Origin: Komarekiella delphini-convector SJRDD-AB1
Lineage (GTDB): Bacteria > Cyanobacteriota > Cyanobacteriia > Cyanobacteriales > Nostocaceae
Assembly (NCBI RefSeq): GCF_014831675.1
Contig: NZ_VJXY01000008.1
Span: 124,001 to 188,000 of the forward strand
Direction of reading: 5' to 3'
Length of the DNA: 64,000 bases
Part shown: piece by piece, positions 18,390 to 26,852 of the stretch
Numbering within the stretch: position 1 is the stretch's first letter
How the letters are laid out: each line of letters opens with the position of its first letter
Translations under genes and position numbers: made by a program
The notes under the pieces: generated by a model
Told to the model about the DNA's origin: nothing
The model's database searches: none
The model's input: the letters and a program-made list of their open reading frames with translations, nothing else

Positions 18390-20183
18390 ATGAATAGTTT
18401 GTTTGGTAATTGGGCCAGTATTCTGAGAAAAAATTCTCTGTTACTGGTTCTTTCAATGTTGCTGCCAACGTTTGGAAACAGTAATTCTGTGATGGCAGCA
18501 GAGCGGATTTATGGATATTATTCAGCTCTAGAGCTTTCCATTTCAGTCAATGCTTTAGAGAACTACGCGAAAACAGGTGTAATTGACGACGATTTGGCAG
18601 CTTATCAGCAGTATTTACCACTTCAAAAAAATCAGGAATTGCGGCGAATTTTACTCAGTCCTGTAAAAGTTAGTCCGGTAGTAGTTTCGCAATTTCTCTA
18701 CACACCTCAAGGAGAATTTTTACTGCGTCGATTGACGCAAGTAATTAAAACCAAATCTCGTCAATCAAAACCCAGTTTTTATGCTTTACGAGCAGCGCTA
18801 ATTTTAGCTTCAGCCGAATCAGGAGGCTTAACGCTTTTGAATGTGTTGCGTAAATATCCCACCAGCAGTATTCACCTGGATTTAGTCCAAAGCCTAGAAA
18901 TAGCTGCGGAACTTGAGAAACTTGTTAATGAAACCAACCGAGCGATCGCAACTGTTTCTCAAAAGTCAAAGATAGAAGCTGCTACCATCCCCCAACCAAA
19001 TTTATTGCAATTGCCAGATTTCCGAAATCAGGGACAGTTTAAGTCGCAAAAATATACACTAAAGTTTTTCGACTTGACACGCAATCGGCTTTTATTAACT
19101 GATGTTTACGTTCCCAATATCAAAAGTTCTACATCCGTAATTGTGATTTCTCACGGTTTGGGTTTAGATAGCAGCAACTTTCAATATTTAGCTACTCACC
19201 TAGCTTCCCACGGATTTGCTGTCGTCGTTCCCAATCATCCGGGTAGCGATGCTAAACAATTGCGTTCCTTACTGAATGGAAGCGCTAGTGAAGTAGCAGA
19301 AGCAAGTGAATTTAAAGACCGACCTTTAGATGTGAAATATATACTAGATAAACTAGAAAAGAGTAACCACTCTGATTTACGGTTTAAAGGTCGGTTAAAT
19401 CTGCAACAAGTTGGCGTATTTGGTCAATCCCTTGGTGGTTACACAGCTTTAGCCTTAGCAGGCGCTAAGATAAACTTTGAGCAGTTAGAACAAGATTGTC
19501 AACCAGAAGCACTTCAAGACAGCTGGAATATGTCTTTGCTGCTCCAGTGTCGCGCTTTGGAATTGAGCATCACTAAGACCGGCAAGGAGTATAATCTGCG
19601 CGATGAGAGAGTTAAGGCTGCGATCGCAGTTAATCCAATTACTAGCTCTATTTTCGGCAAAGCTGGCTTAAGCCAAATTAAAACTCCAGTGATGATTGTT
19701 GGTAGTAGTGATGATACTGTAGCACCAGCTTTATACGAACAAATTTTACCTTTCTCCTGGTTTGCTAATTCACAAAAGTATCTTGTGATGCTTGTGGGTG
19801 GTACTCACTTTTCCACAATTGGCAATGGAAATCCTGCAAATCAGCAAGTAGCATTACCTGCAAAGATGATTGGTGATGCTTCCCAAGCGCGTCGTTACAT
19901 GAATGTTTTGAGTGTACCTTTCTTCCAAACTTATGTCGCCGGAAAATCAAAATACATCCCCTACCTCAACGCCGCCTACACTCAAAGTATTTCTAGTAAG
20001 TCTCTTGGTTTAAGTCTTGTCCAGTCTCTCAGCCCAACCGAATTAGCACAAGTACTTAGTAGCGATCGCAACAAAATTTTACTTTTTCAAATTCAAACAA
20101 AAGCCTCTAACTCTATACTCAACTTTGGCTTTTGGATGTTGGATGTTGGTGTTGCATTGCTACGTGTAACGATTTTTATTTGA
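18390..20183 (+). CDS. Secreted DUF1400 / alpha-beta hydrolase protein
   Basis: 597 residues: signal peptide about 1-35 (LLLVLSMLLPTFGNSNSVMAA), a cyanobacterial DUF1400 domain (about 37-185), then an alpha/beta hydrolase fold. The nucleophile is in VFGQSLGGYTAL, the acid probably in VGSSDDTVAPAL and the histidine in GGTHFSTIGN. It is likely a periplasmic or outer-membrane-facing lipase/esterase related to dienelactone hydrolases; the substrate is unknown. The final 35 residues (FGFWMLDVGVALLRV) look derived from a non-coding repeat and probably replaced the original stop. ATG at 18390 precedes the hydrophobic core. Confidence 0.88.
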   Translation: MNSLFGNWASILRKNSLLLVLSMLLPTFGNSNSVMAAERIYGYYSALELSISVNALENYAKTGVIDDDLAAYQQYLPLQKNQELRRILLSPVKVSPVVVSQFLYTPQGEFLLRRLTQVIKTKSRQSKPSFYALRAALILASAESGGLTLLNVLRKYPTSSIHLDLVQSLEIAAELEKLVNETNRAIATVSQKSKIEAATIPQPNLLQLPDFRNQGQFKSQKYTLKFFDLTRNRLLLTDVYVPNIKSSTSVIVISHGLGLDSSNFQYLATHLASHGFAVVVPNHPGSDAKQLRSLLNGSASEVAEASEFKDRPLDVKYILDKLEKSNHSDLRFKGRLNLQQVGVFGQSLGGYTALALAGAKINFEQLEQDCQPEALQDSWNMSLLLQCRALELSITKTGKEYNLRDERVKAAIAVNPITSSIFGKAGLSQIKTPVMIVGSSDDTVAPALYEQILPFSWFANSQKYLVMLVGGTHFSTIGNGNPANQQVALPAKMIGDASQARRYMNVLSVPFFQTYVAGKSKYIPYLNAAYTQSISSKSLGLSLVQSLSPTELAQVLSSDRNKILLFQIQTKASNSILNFGFWMLDVGVALLRVTIFI

Positions 20184-20695
20184 CCAGATACAAACGTGAT
20201 TATGGGATTTAAGTAATAGCACACATCACCCAATTTATTTCTTAAACTGCATAATCAAGTCTGTACAATTTATTTACATCCCCATCTCTTGCCAAAAAAT
20301 TTATTTCTTGGCTAATGGCTAAAGTCCACGCTTGCGTGGACTAAAAGCTTTACTCAGTCTTCTTTAGAAGATTTTAATCAGAATTCATTCTGAGAGGGTG
20401 TTTGAAAAGTGTTTCGCTGTGACTTTAGGCACTTTTAGATCCCCCCTAACCCCCCTTAAAAAGGGGGGAACCGGAATCAAAGTCCCCCTTTTTAAGGGGG
20501 ATTTAGAGGGATCTAGAACTTTTGATACCGACAAGAGGACTTTTCAAACATCCTCTGAGGCGGTTGTGGGAACAAGCACGATTGCTCTGGTATCCGATTC
20601 ATACTGCTCGGTATATACTTTAAAGAAATGTGACATTTAATTGCGTTATTGTAAAAATCAGCTTCCCATCAGTTGCTATCAATTGATTTATAAGC
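20184..20695. other. 512-bp region with hairpins and a MITE-like element
   Basis: Contains the palindrome AGTCCACGC/GCGTGGACT (20323-20342), a TCTTCTTTAGAAGA hairpin shared with 16943, and the inverted-repeat element at 20394-20555. The 140 bp before 20696 presumably carry the phytochrome promoter. Confidence 0.7.
20394..20555. mobile_element. 162-bp MITE-like element with 17-bp inverted ends
   Basis: GAGGGTGTTTGAAAAGT (20394-20410) is inverted at 20539-20555 with one mismatch. Inside is a second palindrome built from GATCCCCCCTAACCCCC and its complement, the same sequence type found in the element at 26499. TGA lies on both flanks. An open frame across it (20398-20640) is an artefact. Confidence 0.65.
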
Positions 20696-23011
20696 ATGAG
20701 CCAGTTTGAAGATATTACTGCCCAAGCGACTTCTTTAACTAACCACGATCGCAAACCTATTCATCTACCTGGCTCTATTCAACCTCATGGGGTACTACTG
20801 GCACTCAGTACCGAATTAGAGATACTGCAAGTTAGTAATAACACTCATGAATACTTGGGTAAACAGGTAAAAGATTTGCTCGGTCAACCCTTGAACTGCT
20901 TGTTTGATACTCAGCAAATTGAAGCAGTTAAGCAATGCTTGGTAAAAAAAATTGGCAGTGCTATTGCTTTTAAAGTATCAATTACAACTTTGAATAGTGA
21001 ACGATACTTTGATGCTATTGCTCATCATACAGAAGAAGCTGTGATTCTGGAGTTAGAACCAACTGACTCGAAATCTGAGTTGAGTTTCTTGAGCTTCCAT
21101 GCTTTAGCGAGTGAGGCGATCACCAAAATGCAAAGCACATCCAACCTGATAGAATTTTTGCATCTGGCAGCGCAAGAAGTTCAAAAAATCACAGGTTTTG
21201 ATCGGGTGATGATTTATCAATTCGACTCGCAGGGAGCGGGTTCTGTGATTGCTGAAGTTAAACGAGAAGATTTATCACCTTATTTAGGACTTCACTATCC
21301 TGCAACAGATATTCCTTCACCAGCTAGGGAATTATACACGCGCTGCTTTCTGAGATTCATTCCCGATGTGACTACTCAAGCTATCAAGCTAGTTCCCGCT
21401 GAAAACCCTACAACACATCAGCATCTTGATTTAAGCTACTCTGTGCTACGAAGTTTTGATTTATGTTGTGCTGAATATCATCAAAATATGGGAGTGGCAG
21501 CTCTGATGGTGCTCTCACTCATTCAAGAGCAGCAACTTTGGGGATTAATTTCTTGCCATCATCAAACTCCAAAATACATTCCTTACGAAGTGCAGAAAAT
21601 GTGCGAGTTGTTGGGACAGATTGTTTCTTCGGAGTTAACGCACAAAATTAGTCATTCGGAATGGGACTATAAAGTAAAGCTCAAGTCGCTACAGTCTGAG
21701 TTTCTAGAATCCATTTCCCAAGCAGACAATTTTATAGATGCCTTGATTAAACCTGAAATTCGGTTGCTGGATCTAGTCAGTGCTTCTGGAGCAGCAGTTT
21801 GTCTGGATAATGAAATCACACTTGTGGGGACAACACCGGATATTAACCAAGTTCATGCCCTAATTGAATGGGTAGATAACCAAGTTAGCGATAACCTGTT
21901 TGCTACCAATTCTTTGCCGAAGCTTTACCCAAAAGCAACTACATTTAAAAATACTGCTAGTGGATTGCTACTATTGCGAATTTCTAAAGTTCGCCGCTAT
22001 TGTATCCTCTGGTTTCGCCCCGAAGTTATCCAAACGGTACACTGGGCAGGTAATCCAAACGCAGCCATGATTGAGGTAGATGGTAATATTACCCTTTCTC
22101 CACGAAAATCCTTTGAACAATGGCAAGAAACGGTACGATTAACTTCTCTACCTTGGATACCGTGCGAACTTGACAGTGCGATCGCTCTCAAAAATGCGAT
22201 CGTTGGTATTGTACTCTCTAAAGCGGATGAGTTAGCCAAAATTAACCAAGAGTTGGAGCGCAGCAATCGAGAACTCGCTTCTTTTGCATACGCTGCTTCC
22301 CACGACCTTAAGGAACCTCTGCGGGGTATTTATAACTTCTCGACAGTACTGCTAGAAGACTACACCCAAGTACTGGATGATGACGGAATTGAATGTTTGC
22401 AGACAGTGGTAAATCTATCCGTGCGGATGGAAACTCTGATTAATGCGCTGCTGCGACTATCCCAGTTAGGACAAGCACAACTACGAAAGCAGTCTACTGA
22501 CCTTAACGAATTACTCGACCAGGTAATTGATGTCTTTCGTGCTAGTCGCCAAGACTCTGAGCTTGTTGATGTTCGTATTCCTCGACCTTTACCAACAATT
22601 CAGTGTGACAAAGTTCTTGTTAATGAGGTCTTCAGTAACCTAATTGGCAATGCGTTTAAATACAACGATAAGCCAGAGCAATGGGTTGAGATTGGCTACC
22701 TGGATGAAGGAACAGGGGAGCAGAGGGGCAGAGGAGCAGAGGGGCAGGGGGGCAGGGGAGATGAAGTTAAAATAAGACCCTATACCCAATTCCCCGTCTT
22801 TTATGTACGTGATAACGGTATTGGCATTCCAGAGCATCATTTAGAAACCATTTTCCGACTCTTCAAACGGCTTCATTCTCAGGAAAAATATGGGGGAGGA
22901 GCAGGTGCAGGGCTAGCTATTGTTAAGAAGATTGTCGAACTTCATGACGGTCAGATTTGGGTTGAGTCTACCGTGGGCGTTGGTTCGGCCTTCTATTTTA
23001 CGCTGGAATAG
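20696..23011 (+). CDS. Phytochrome-type sensor histidine kinase
   Basis: 771 residues: PAS (about 20-125), GAF (140-315), PHY (330-505) and HisKA/HATPase_c (515-771). DIPSPARELY is the conserved chromophore-pocket DIP motif and WFRPE with PRKSF mark the PHY tongue. There is no N-terminal bacteriophytochrome Cys; instead C257 in LRSFDLCCAEYHQNMG aligns with the bilin-attaching Cys of Cph1-type phytochromes, and the usual following His is C258. The phosphoacceptor is H536 in SHDLKEPLRG. Residues about 672-695 are a Gly/Arg/Gln-rich insertion encoded by an interspersed repeat within the ATPase domain. The Rcp1-like regulator gene follows 52 bp downstream and is the likely partner. Confidence 0.92.
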   Translation: MSQFEDITAQATSLTNHDRKPIHLPGSIQPHGVLLALSTELEILQVSNNTHEYLGKQVKDLLGQPLNCLFDTQQIEAVKQCLVKKIGSAIAFKVSITTLNSERYFDAIAHHTEEAVILELEPTDSKSELSFLSFHALASEAITKMQSTSNLIEFLHLAAQEVQKITGFDRVMIYQFDSQGAGSVIAEVKREDLSPYLGLHYPATDIPSPARELYTRCFLRFIPDVTTQAIKLVPAENPTTHQHLDLSYSVLRSFDLCCAEYHQNMGVAALMVLSLIQEQQLWGLISCHHQTPKYIPYEVQKMCELLGQIVSSELTHKISHSEWDYKVKLKSLQSEFLESISQADNFIDALIKPEIRLLDLVSASGAAVCLDNEITLVGTTPDINQVHALIEWVDNQVSDNLFATNSLPKLYPKATTFKNTASGLLLLRISKVRRYCILWFRPEVIQTVHWAGNPNAAMIEVDGNITLSPRKSFEQWQETVRLTSLPWIPCELDSAIALKNAIVGIVLSKADELAKINQELERSNRELASFAYAASHDLKEPLRGIYNFSTVLLEDYTQVLDDDGIECLQTVVNLSVRMETLINALLRLSQLGQAQLRKQSTDLNELLDQVIDVFRASRQDSELVDVRIPRPLPTIQCDKVLVNEVFSNLIGNAFKYNDKPEQWVEIGYLDEGTGEQRGRGAEGQGGRGDEVKIRPYTQFPVFYVRDNGIGIPEHHLETIFRLFKRLHSQEKYGGGAGAGLAIVKKIVELHDGQIWVESTVGVGSAFYFTLE
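22709..22765 (+). repeat. G-rich interspersed repeat inside the phytochrome kinase gene
   Basis: Purine-rich CAGGGGAGCAGAGGGGCAGA-type sequence inserted in frame, coding for GEQRGRGAEGQGGRGDE between the N box and the DNGIGIP G1 box. The same family occurs at 15806, 39439 and 47210-47290. Confidence 0.8.
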
Positions 23012-23063
23012 TTTAAGATATTCACCAAATATGTATTTTTGTTAAGTTCTTTTAAGACCGCGA

Positions 23064-23546
23064 ATGACAAAAAAACTTCATGAACCGCTGCTCGTTGTTG
23101 AGGACAGCAATGAAGATTTTCGAATGCTGCAACGACTGATGCGGCGGATGGCTGTCCAGAACCCCATACATCGCTGTACTAATGGGGATGAGGTTTTAGA
23201 GTTTCTCTATCGAGACTATCAAGAGGAGAGCGATGTTTACGGCAAGGGTGAAGTCTTATGCCAACCTAAAGCTGTACTGCGACCTTCTGTGATCTTGCTC
23301 GACCTGAATTTACCAGGGATTGATGGTCGTGATATCCTAGAGCGGCTAAAGCAAGATAGGAGTTTTAAAGAAATTCCCATCGTTGTTTTTACCACATCGT
23401 CTAACCCCAAGGATATTGAATTGTGCTACCAAAAGGGCGCAAATGGGTATCTGGTAAAGCCGATGGATGCCCAGGAACTAAAAAAGACGATTCAAGCATT
23501 TGTAGATTATTGGCTTGAAGCTAATACTCCGCCAGTCTTGGATTAA
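23064..23546 (+). CDS. Rcp1-like single-domain response regulator
   Basis: 160-residue receiver without output domain, of the type that pairs with cyanobacterial phytochromes. E13/D14 form the acidic pocket (VVEDSNEDF), D80 in VILLDLNLPGIDG is the phosphorylation site, TTSS supplies the Thr/Ser switch and YLVKPMD the Lys. The insertion between beta2 and beta3 (RDYQEESDVYGKGEVL) is typical of Rcp1 relatives. It follows the phytochrome gene by 52 bp and is probably co-transcribed. Confidence 0.93.
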   Translation: MTKKLHEPLLVVEDSNEDFRMLQRLMRRMAVQNPIHRCTNGDEVLEFLYRDYQEESDVYGKGEVLCQPKAVLRPSVILLDLNLPGIDGRDILERLKQDRSFKEIPIVVFTTSSNPKDIELCYQKGANGYLVKPMDAQELKKTIQAFVDYWLEANTPPVLD

Positions 23547-23567
23547 TTTGCTTACTTTCTGTGGATG

Positions 23568-23688
23568 AGGCAGTAGGGACACAAGGAAAATAAAAGAGAT
23601 AAGTGGGAAGACAGGGAGATATTTTTCTCTCCAAATTGCTGCGTCTATTTGTCTTTGGTAGATTTAGTTCTTTTTGTTCCTACTGCCT
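23568..23688. repeat. 121-bp inverted-repeat element
   Basis: AGGCAGTAGGGAC (23568-23580) is inverted at 23676-23688 with one mismatch (12/13). It has no coding capacity and lies between the response regulator and the next kinase gene. No target duplication was found. Confidence 0.5.
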
Positions 23689-23845
23689 AAATTTGACGTG
23701 TTTGTTGAGTAACGCCAGTTTATTTCTTTAGGATAACTAAAGAATTTAGATTTTATTTACACTTATTTTATATTATTTTTAGAATTATGCAATAAACACA
23801 ATCTGGGTTAAAGGATTTATATTGCCCCCTGATCCTCATACTTTT

Positions 23846-25573
23846 ATGTTGGACACACGGACGCTACTGATCATCGATGATTGTGCAGCGGATCGAAAAA
23901 TCTATCGTCGATATCTTTCAAAAGATCCGCACCATTCCTACCAGATTTTGGAGGCAGACTGTGCAGAAGACGGACTTGCCTTATGCCAGGAAACTCGCTG
24001 TGATATCATTCTGCTCGATTTTTGCCTACCTGATATGAGTGGGTTAGAACTCTTCGATAAGCTCAAGCAGGAGATATTTGAGAATTCTATAGCCGTGATT
24101 ATGTTGACAGGGCGTGGTGATGAAGAACTAGCTGTGCAAGCAATGAAACGGGGTGCTTTAGATTATTTGGTCAAGCAACAGCTAAAACAGGATGTACTGC
24201 AATTAGCAGTCCGCAATGCGATCAAGCAATCGTGCTTGCAAGCCCAACTAAGCAAAACTCAGGAACGACAGCGCCTAATTGCCACGACTGCTCTACGAAT
24301 TCGCCAGTCTCTTAACTTGGAGCAAATTTTAAATACGGCTGTAGTTGAGGTACAGCAACTTCTGAAGTGCGATCGCGTGATGGTGTATAAATTTAACCCA
24401 GATGCAGGCGGTAAGATAGTTGCTTCCTCTGTTAAATCATGGCGTACTTTAGCACTGAGCGATGGCAATGGGGTTGAGGATTGGGGACAAGTAGAGAAGT
24501 CCGAGCGCCGACGTCCGGCGAATGGAACTTCCCTACGGGACGCTACGCGAACCGAAGACTGGGGAAAAGTTTTCCCAATCTCTAATCCTCAGTTACCAAT
24601 TCCTTATGTCTACGAGATAGGTTTAAGTAATTGCCGTACCCTAAGAGAAGAATTTAATACTAAAGCGAATTTGGTAGTTCCCATTAATTTGAGCAATAAC
24701 GGGAACCCAATCCCCAAGCTTTGGGGCTTGTTAATTGCCCACCACAATTTAGGAGAGCCGCAGTGGCAAACAGATGATGCGGAGATGCTTTATGAAGTGT
24801 CGGTGCAATTAGCGATCGCTATCCAACAGGCTGAATTACTTGCTCAAACTCAAGCGGCTCTTGCCAAAGAAAAGCAACTCAATGCATTTAGAACCCAAAT
24901 CGTGGCGACAGTTTCCCACGAGTGTCGAACGCCGTTAACTTCAATACTGGCTGCTGCATCAACTTTAGTAAAACATGGCGAGCGGCTTGATGAGTCTAAA
25001 CAACAGCGATTCCAGCAAATTATTGAGCAGAAAGCAAGGTATATGTCCAAACTCGTGGATAACATGCTTTTAGTTAATCAATTTGAGATGGACAAGACAA
25101 AGTTTAAGCCCATGCCGCTCGATTTACTACAATTTTTCTCTGAACTCATAGAACAAGAGCGAGAAACAGTAGGTGAGCGTCACAAAGTGATTTTTCAAAT
25201 TACTGGGAATAACAAAGGCTTCTGGGGCGATCGCGGACTTTTACAGCAAATCTTTGTTAACTTAATGTCCAATGCAATTAAGTACTCCCCGGCTGGGAGT
25301 AGTGTAGAATTCCACCTGATTGGCAAAGAATCAGAGGTGATATTTTACATCAAAGATCAGGGAATTGGGATACCGATCGCAGATCAAGAAAACTTGTTTC
25401 AATCCTTCAGCCGTGCAAGTAACGTTGATACAATTCCTGGGACAGGTTTAGGGTTAGCGATCGCTAAAGCTTGTGTAGAGTTACATGGTGGTGAAATTGC
25501 TTTGTTTAGCCAAGTCGGGCAAGGCACTAAAGTTACAGTAAACTTACCGAAGCGATTTATGACTGGTTCTTAG
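23846..25573 (+). CDS. Receiver-GAF-histidine kinase hybrid
   Basis: 575 residues from the ATG at 23846 (MLDTRTLLIIDDCAADRK); an upstream TTG at 23822 is less likely. The order is N-terminal receiver with D58 in IILLDFCLPDMSG, GAF domain of the phytochrome-like kind (about 140-335, CDRVMVYKFNPD), short coiled coil, HisKA (VSHECRTPLTS) and HATPase_c (NLMSNAIKYS, DQGIGIP, GTGLGLAIAK). The GAF region is interrupted at residues about 211-236 by a repeat-encoded stretch (SERRRPANGTSLRDATR) flanked by EDWGQV and EDWGKV. No bilin-binding Cys motif is evident. It may receive phosphate through the receiver from the kinase upstream (inference). Confidence 0.9.
   Translation: MLDTRTLLIIDDCAADRKIYRRYLSKDPHHSYQILEADCAEDGLALCQETRCDIILLDFCLPDMSGLELFDKLKQEIFENSIAVIMLTGRGDEELAVQAMKRGALDYLVKQQLKQDVLQLAVRNAIKQSCLQAQLSKTQERQRLIATTALRIRQSLNLEQILNTAVVEVQQLLKCDRVMVYKFNPDAGGKIVASSVKSWRTLALSDGNGVEDWGQVEKSERRRPANGTSLRDATRTEDWGKVFPISNPQLPIPYVYEIGLSNCRTLREEFNTKANLVVPINLSNNGNPIPKLWGLLIAHHNLGEPQWQTDDAEMLYEVSVQLAIAIQQAELLAQTQAALAKEKQLNAFRTQIVATVSHECRTPLTSILAAASTLVKHGERLDESKQQRFQQIIEQKARYMSKLVDNMLLVNQFEMDKTKFKPMPLDLLQFFSELIEQERETVGERHKVIFQITGNNKGFWGDRGLLQQIFVNLMSNAIKYSPAGSSVEFHLIGKESEVIFYIKDQGIGIPIADQENLFQSFSRASNVDTIPGTGLGLAIAKACVELHGGEIALFSQVGQGTKVTVNLPKRFMTGS
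24491..24560 (+). repeat. Interspersed repeat inside the GAF domain of the hybrid kinase
   Basis: Palindrome-rich sequence with GCCGACGTCCGGC and CTACGGGACGCTACGCGAA, a type dispersed in Nostoc genomes. It is flanked by GAGGATTGGGGACAAGT and GAAGACTGGGGAAAAGT (14/17 identical), which looks like a diverged target duplication. The reading frame is kept. Confidence 0.7.
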
Positions 25574-25770
25574 GTGTTGCAAAATCTCACAATGATGATT
25601 TATGGAGTTAGGCATTTTGTCCGTAGTTCCTAAACTTTTATTGCAACGTCAAAACCCGACAACGCATTTAATTGATTAAAAGTTTTTATTATTTGTTATT
25701 ATTAATAAATTCATCTATCTTAAGATATAAAAATCATTCAGTTTTTACTACCCATAGCAATAGATTTTAA

Positions 25771-26463
25771 ATGACTTTTTTTAATGACTCTGAGCCACTC
25801 CTGCGGGAAAAACAGCATGAGCTTGATTTTCAGGATCTTCAAGGGCTAGTACGTCTTAACTACCAAATAGGAAATCTTAGCCTTTTTTCAGGATTTTATA
25901 CCCGCATTGATCAAGCATTTATTCTTTGGGGTTTGATTTCATCTGGCATTTTCGTGACAGCTCAATTTCTCCCCATCAGCTGGAGTTCGCAAGCAATTTT
26001 ATGGTCAGTACTAACTCTAATTGGTACAGTCGGCATGGTTTGCTTGACGTGGTTTTGGGTAAGTGTGGAGCAGCTGCGCTGGATTGTATATGGCTGGGTG
26101 ATTTTGATGTTAACGGGTTTGATTCTGACTGATTTGAGCATTTTTCTTGGCTGGGGGGAGGTTTTGATGAACCTGTGTCCGCTGTGGCTGGGATTAAGTG
26201 CCATTGGCTATGTCTGTACAGGATTGGGAATGCGATCGCGCACATTTTTTCTTATAGGGTTGGTTCATCTGCTGGGTACATTGGTTTTACCCTATTGTGG
26301 TGTTATGCAGTTTCTTGCAACCGGGCTAATAATGAGCATTAGTTTACTCTTACTAGCAGAATGGCAGTGGGATATGCGACCTGCAATTGATTCCGACCAA
26401 TTAACATTGCAACAGAAGCAGTTTAACCAAGCACAGCACCAAAAACGTCAAAAGAATTCATAA
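25771..26463 (+). CDS. Integral membrane protein of unknown function
   Basis: 230 residues, not recognised. A soluble N-terminus (about 50 residues, ELDFQDLQGLVRLNYQIGN) precedes six or so hydrophobic segments (AFILWGLISSGIFVTAQFL, AILWSVLTLIGTVGMVCL, WVILMLTGLILTDLSIFLG, LIGLVHLLGTLVLPYCGV, FLATGLIMSISLLLLAEW). The C-terminus is Gln/Lys-rich and likely cytosolic. No catalytic motif was seen. It follows the signalling genes in the same direction, but a 197-bp gap gives no operon evidence. Confidence 0.8.
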   Translation: MTFFNDSEPLLREKQHELDFQDLQGLVRLNYQIGNLSLFSGFYTRIDQAFILWGLISSGIFVTAQFLPISWSSQAILWSVLTLIGTVGMVCLTWFWVSVEQLRWIVYGWVILMLTGLILTDLSIFLGWGEVLMNLCPLWLGLSAIGYVCTGLGMRSRTFFLIGLVHLLGTLVLPYCGVMQFLATGLIMSISLLLLAEWQWDMRPAIDSDQLTLQQKQFNQAQHQKRQKNS

Positions 26464-26852
26464 TTGGCAGATGTCTGAACAGTGCTCAGCTTTAAACCCT
26501 ACGGTGTACACACAAGTCTTCTAGAGTTGCCCCACGGACTTTTGATCCCCCCAACCCCCCTTCAAAAGGGGGGCACAAACTTCTTAAAGTCCCCCTTTTG
26601 AAGGGGGATTTAGGGGGATCTATAACGATTTTGGTTTTGTACAGAGATGTGTGTACACGGTAGCTTCAAAAGGGGGGCAAAAACTTCTTAAAGTCCCCCT
26701 TCAAAAGGGGGATTTAGGGGGATCTATAACGATTTTGGTTTTGTACAGAGATGTGTGTACACGGTAGGCTTTAAACCAGGGCGGCTGAGCTAAGTACTTT
26801 TTGTCAAGCAATATGAGAATATAGCTGAATCTGCAAACTATAGAAATTTACA
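26464..26852. other. 389-bp space almost filled by a MITE
   Basis: Contains the element at 26499-26767 with its flanking duplications. Only about 75 bp remain between it and the truB start, so the element may influence or supply the truB leader. Confidence 0.75.
26499..26767. mobile_element. 269-bp MITE with 16-bp inverted ends and 10-bp target duplication
   Basis: CTACGGTGTACACACA begins the element and its inverse (15/16) ends it at 26767. GCTTTAAACC occurs at 26489-26498 and again at 26768-26777, directly outside both ends, which is a good target-site duplication. A 104-bp segment holding the right end is tandemly duplicated (right ends at 26662/26663 and 26766/26767). The interior carries C-rich and G-rich palindromes related to those at 20440-20510. 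No ORF. Confidence 0.85.

Noticed and set aside
20398-20640. 80-codon frame upstream of the phytochrome gene
   Set aside because: Composed mainly of the MITE-like element at 20394-20555.
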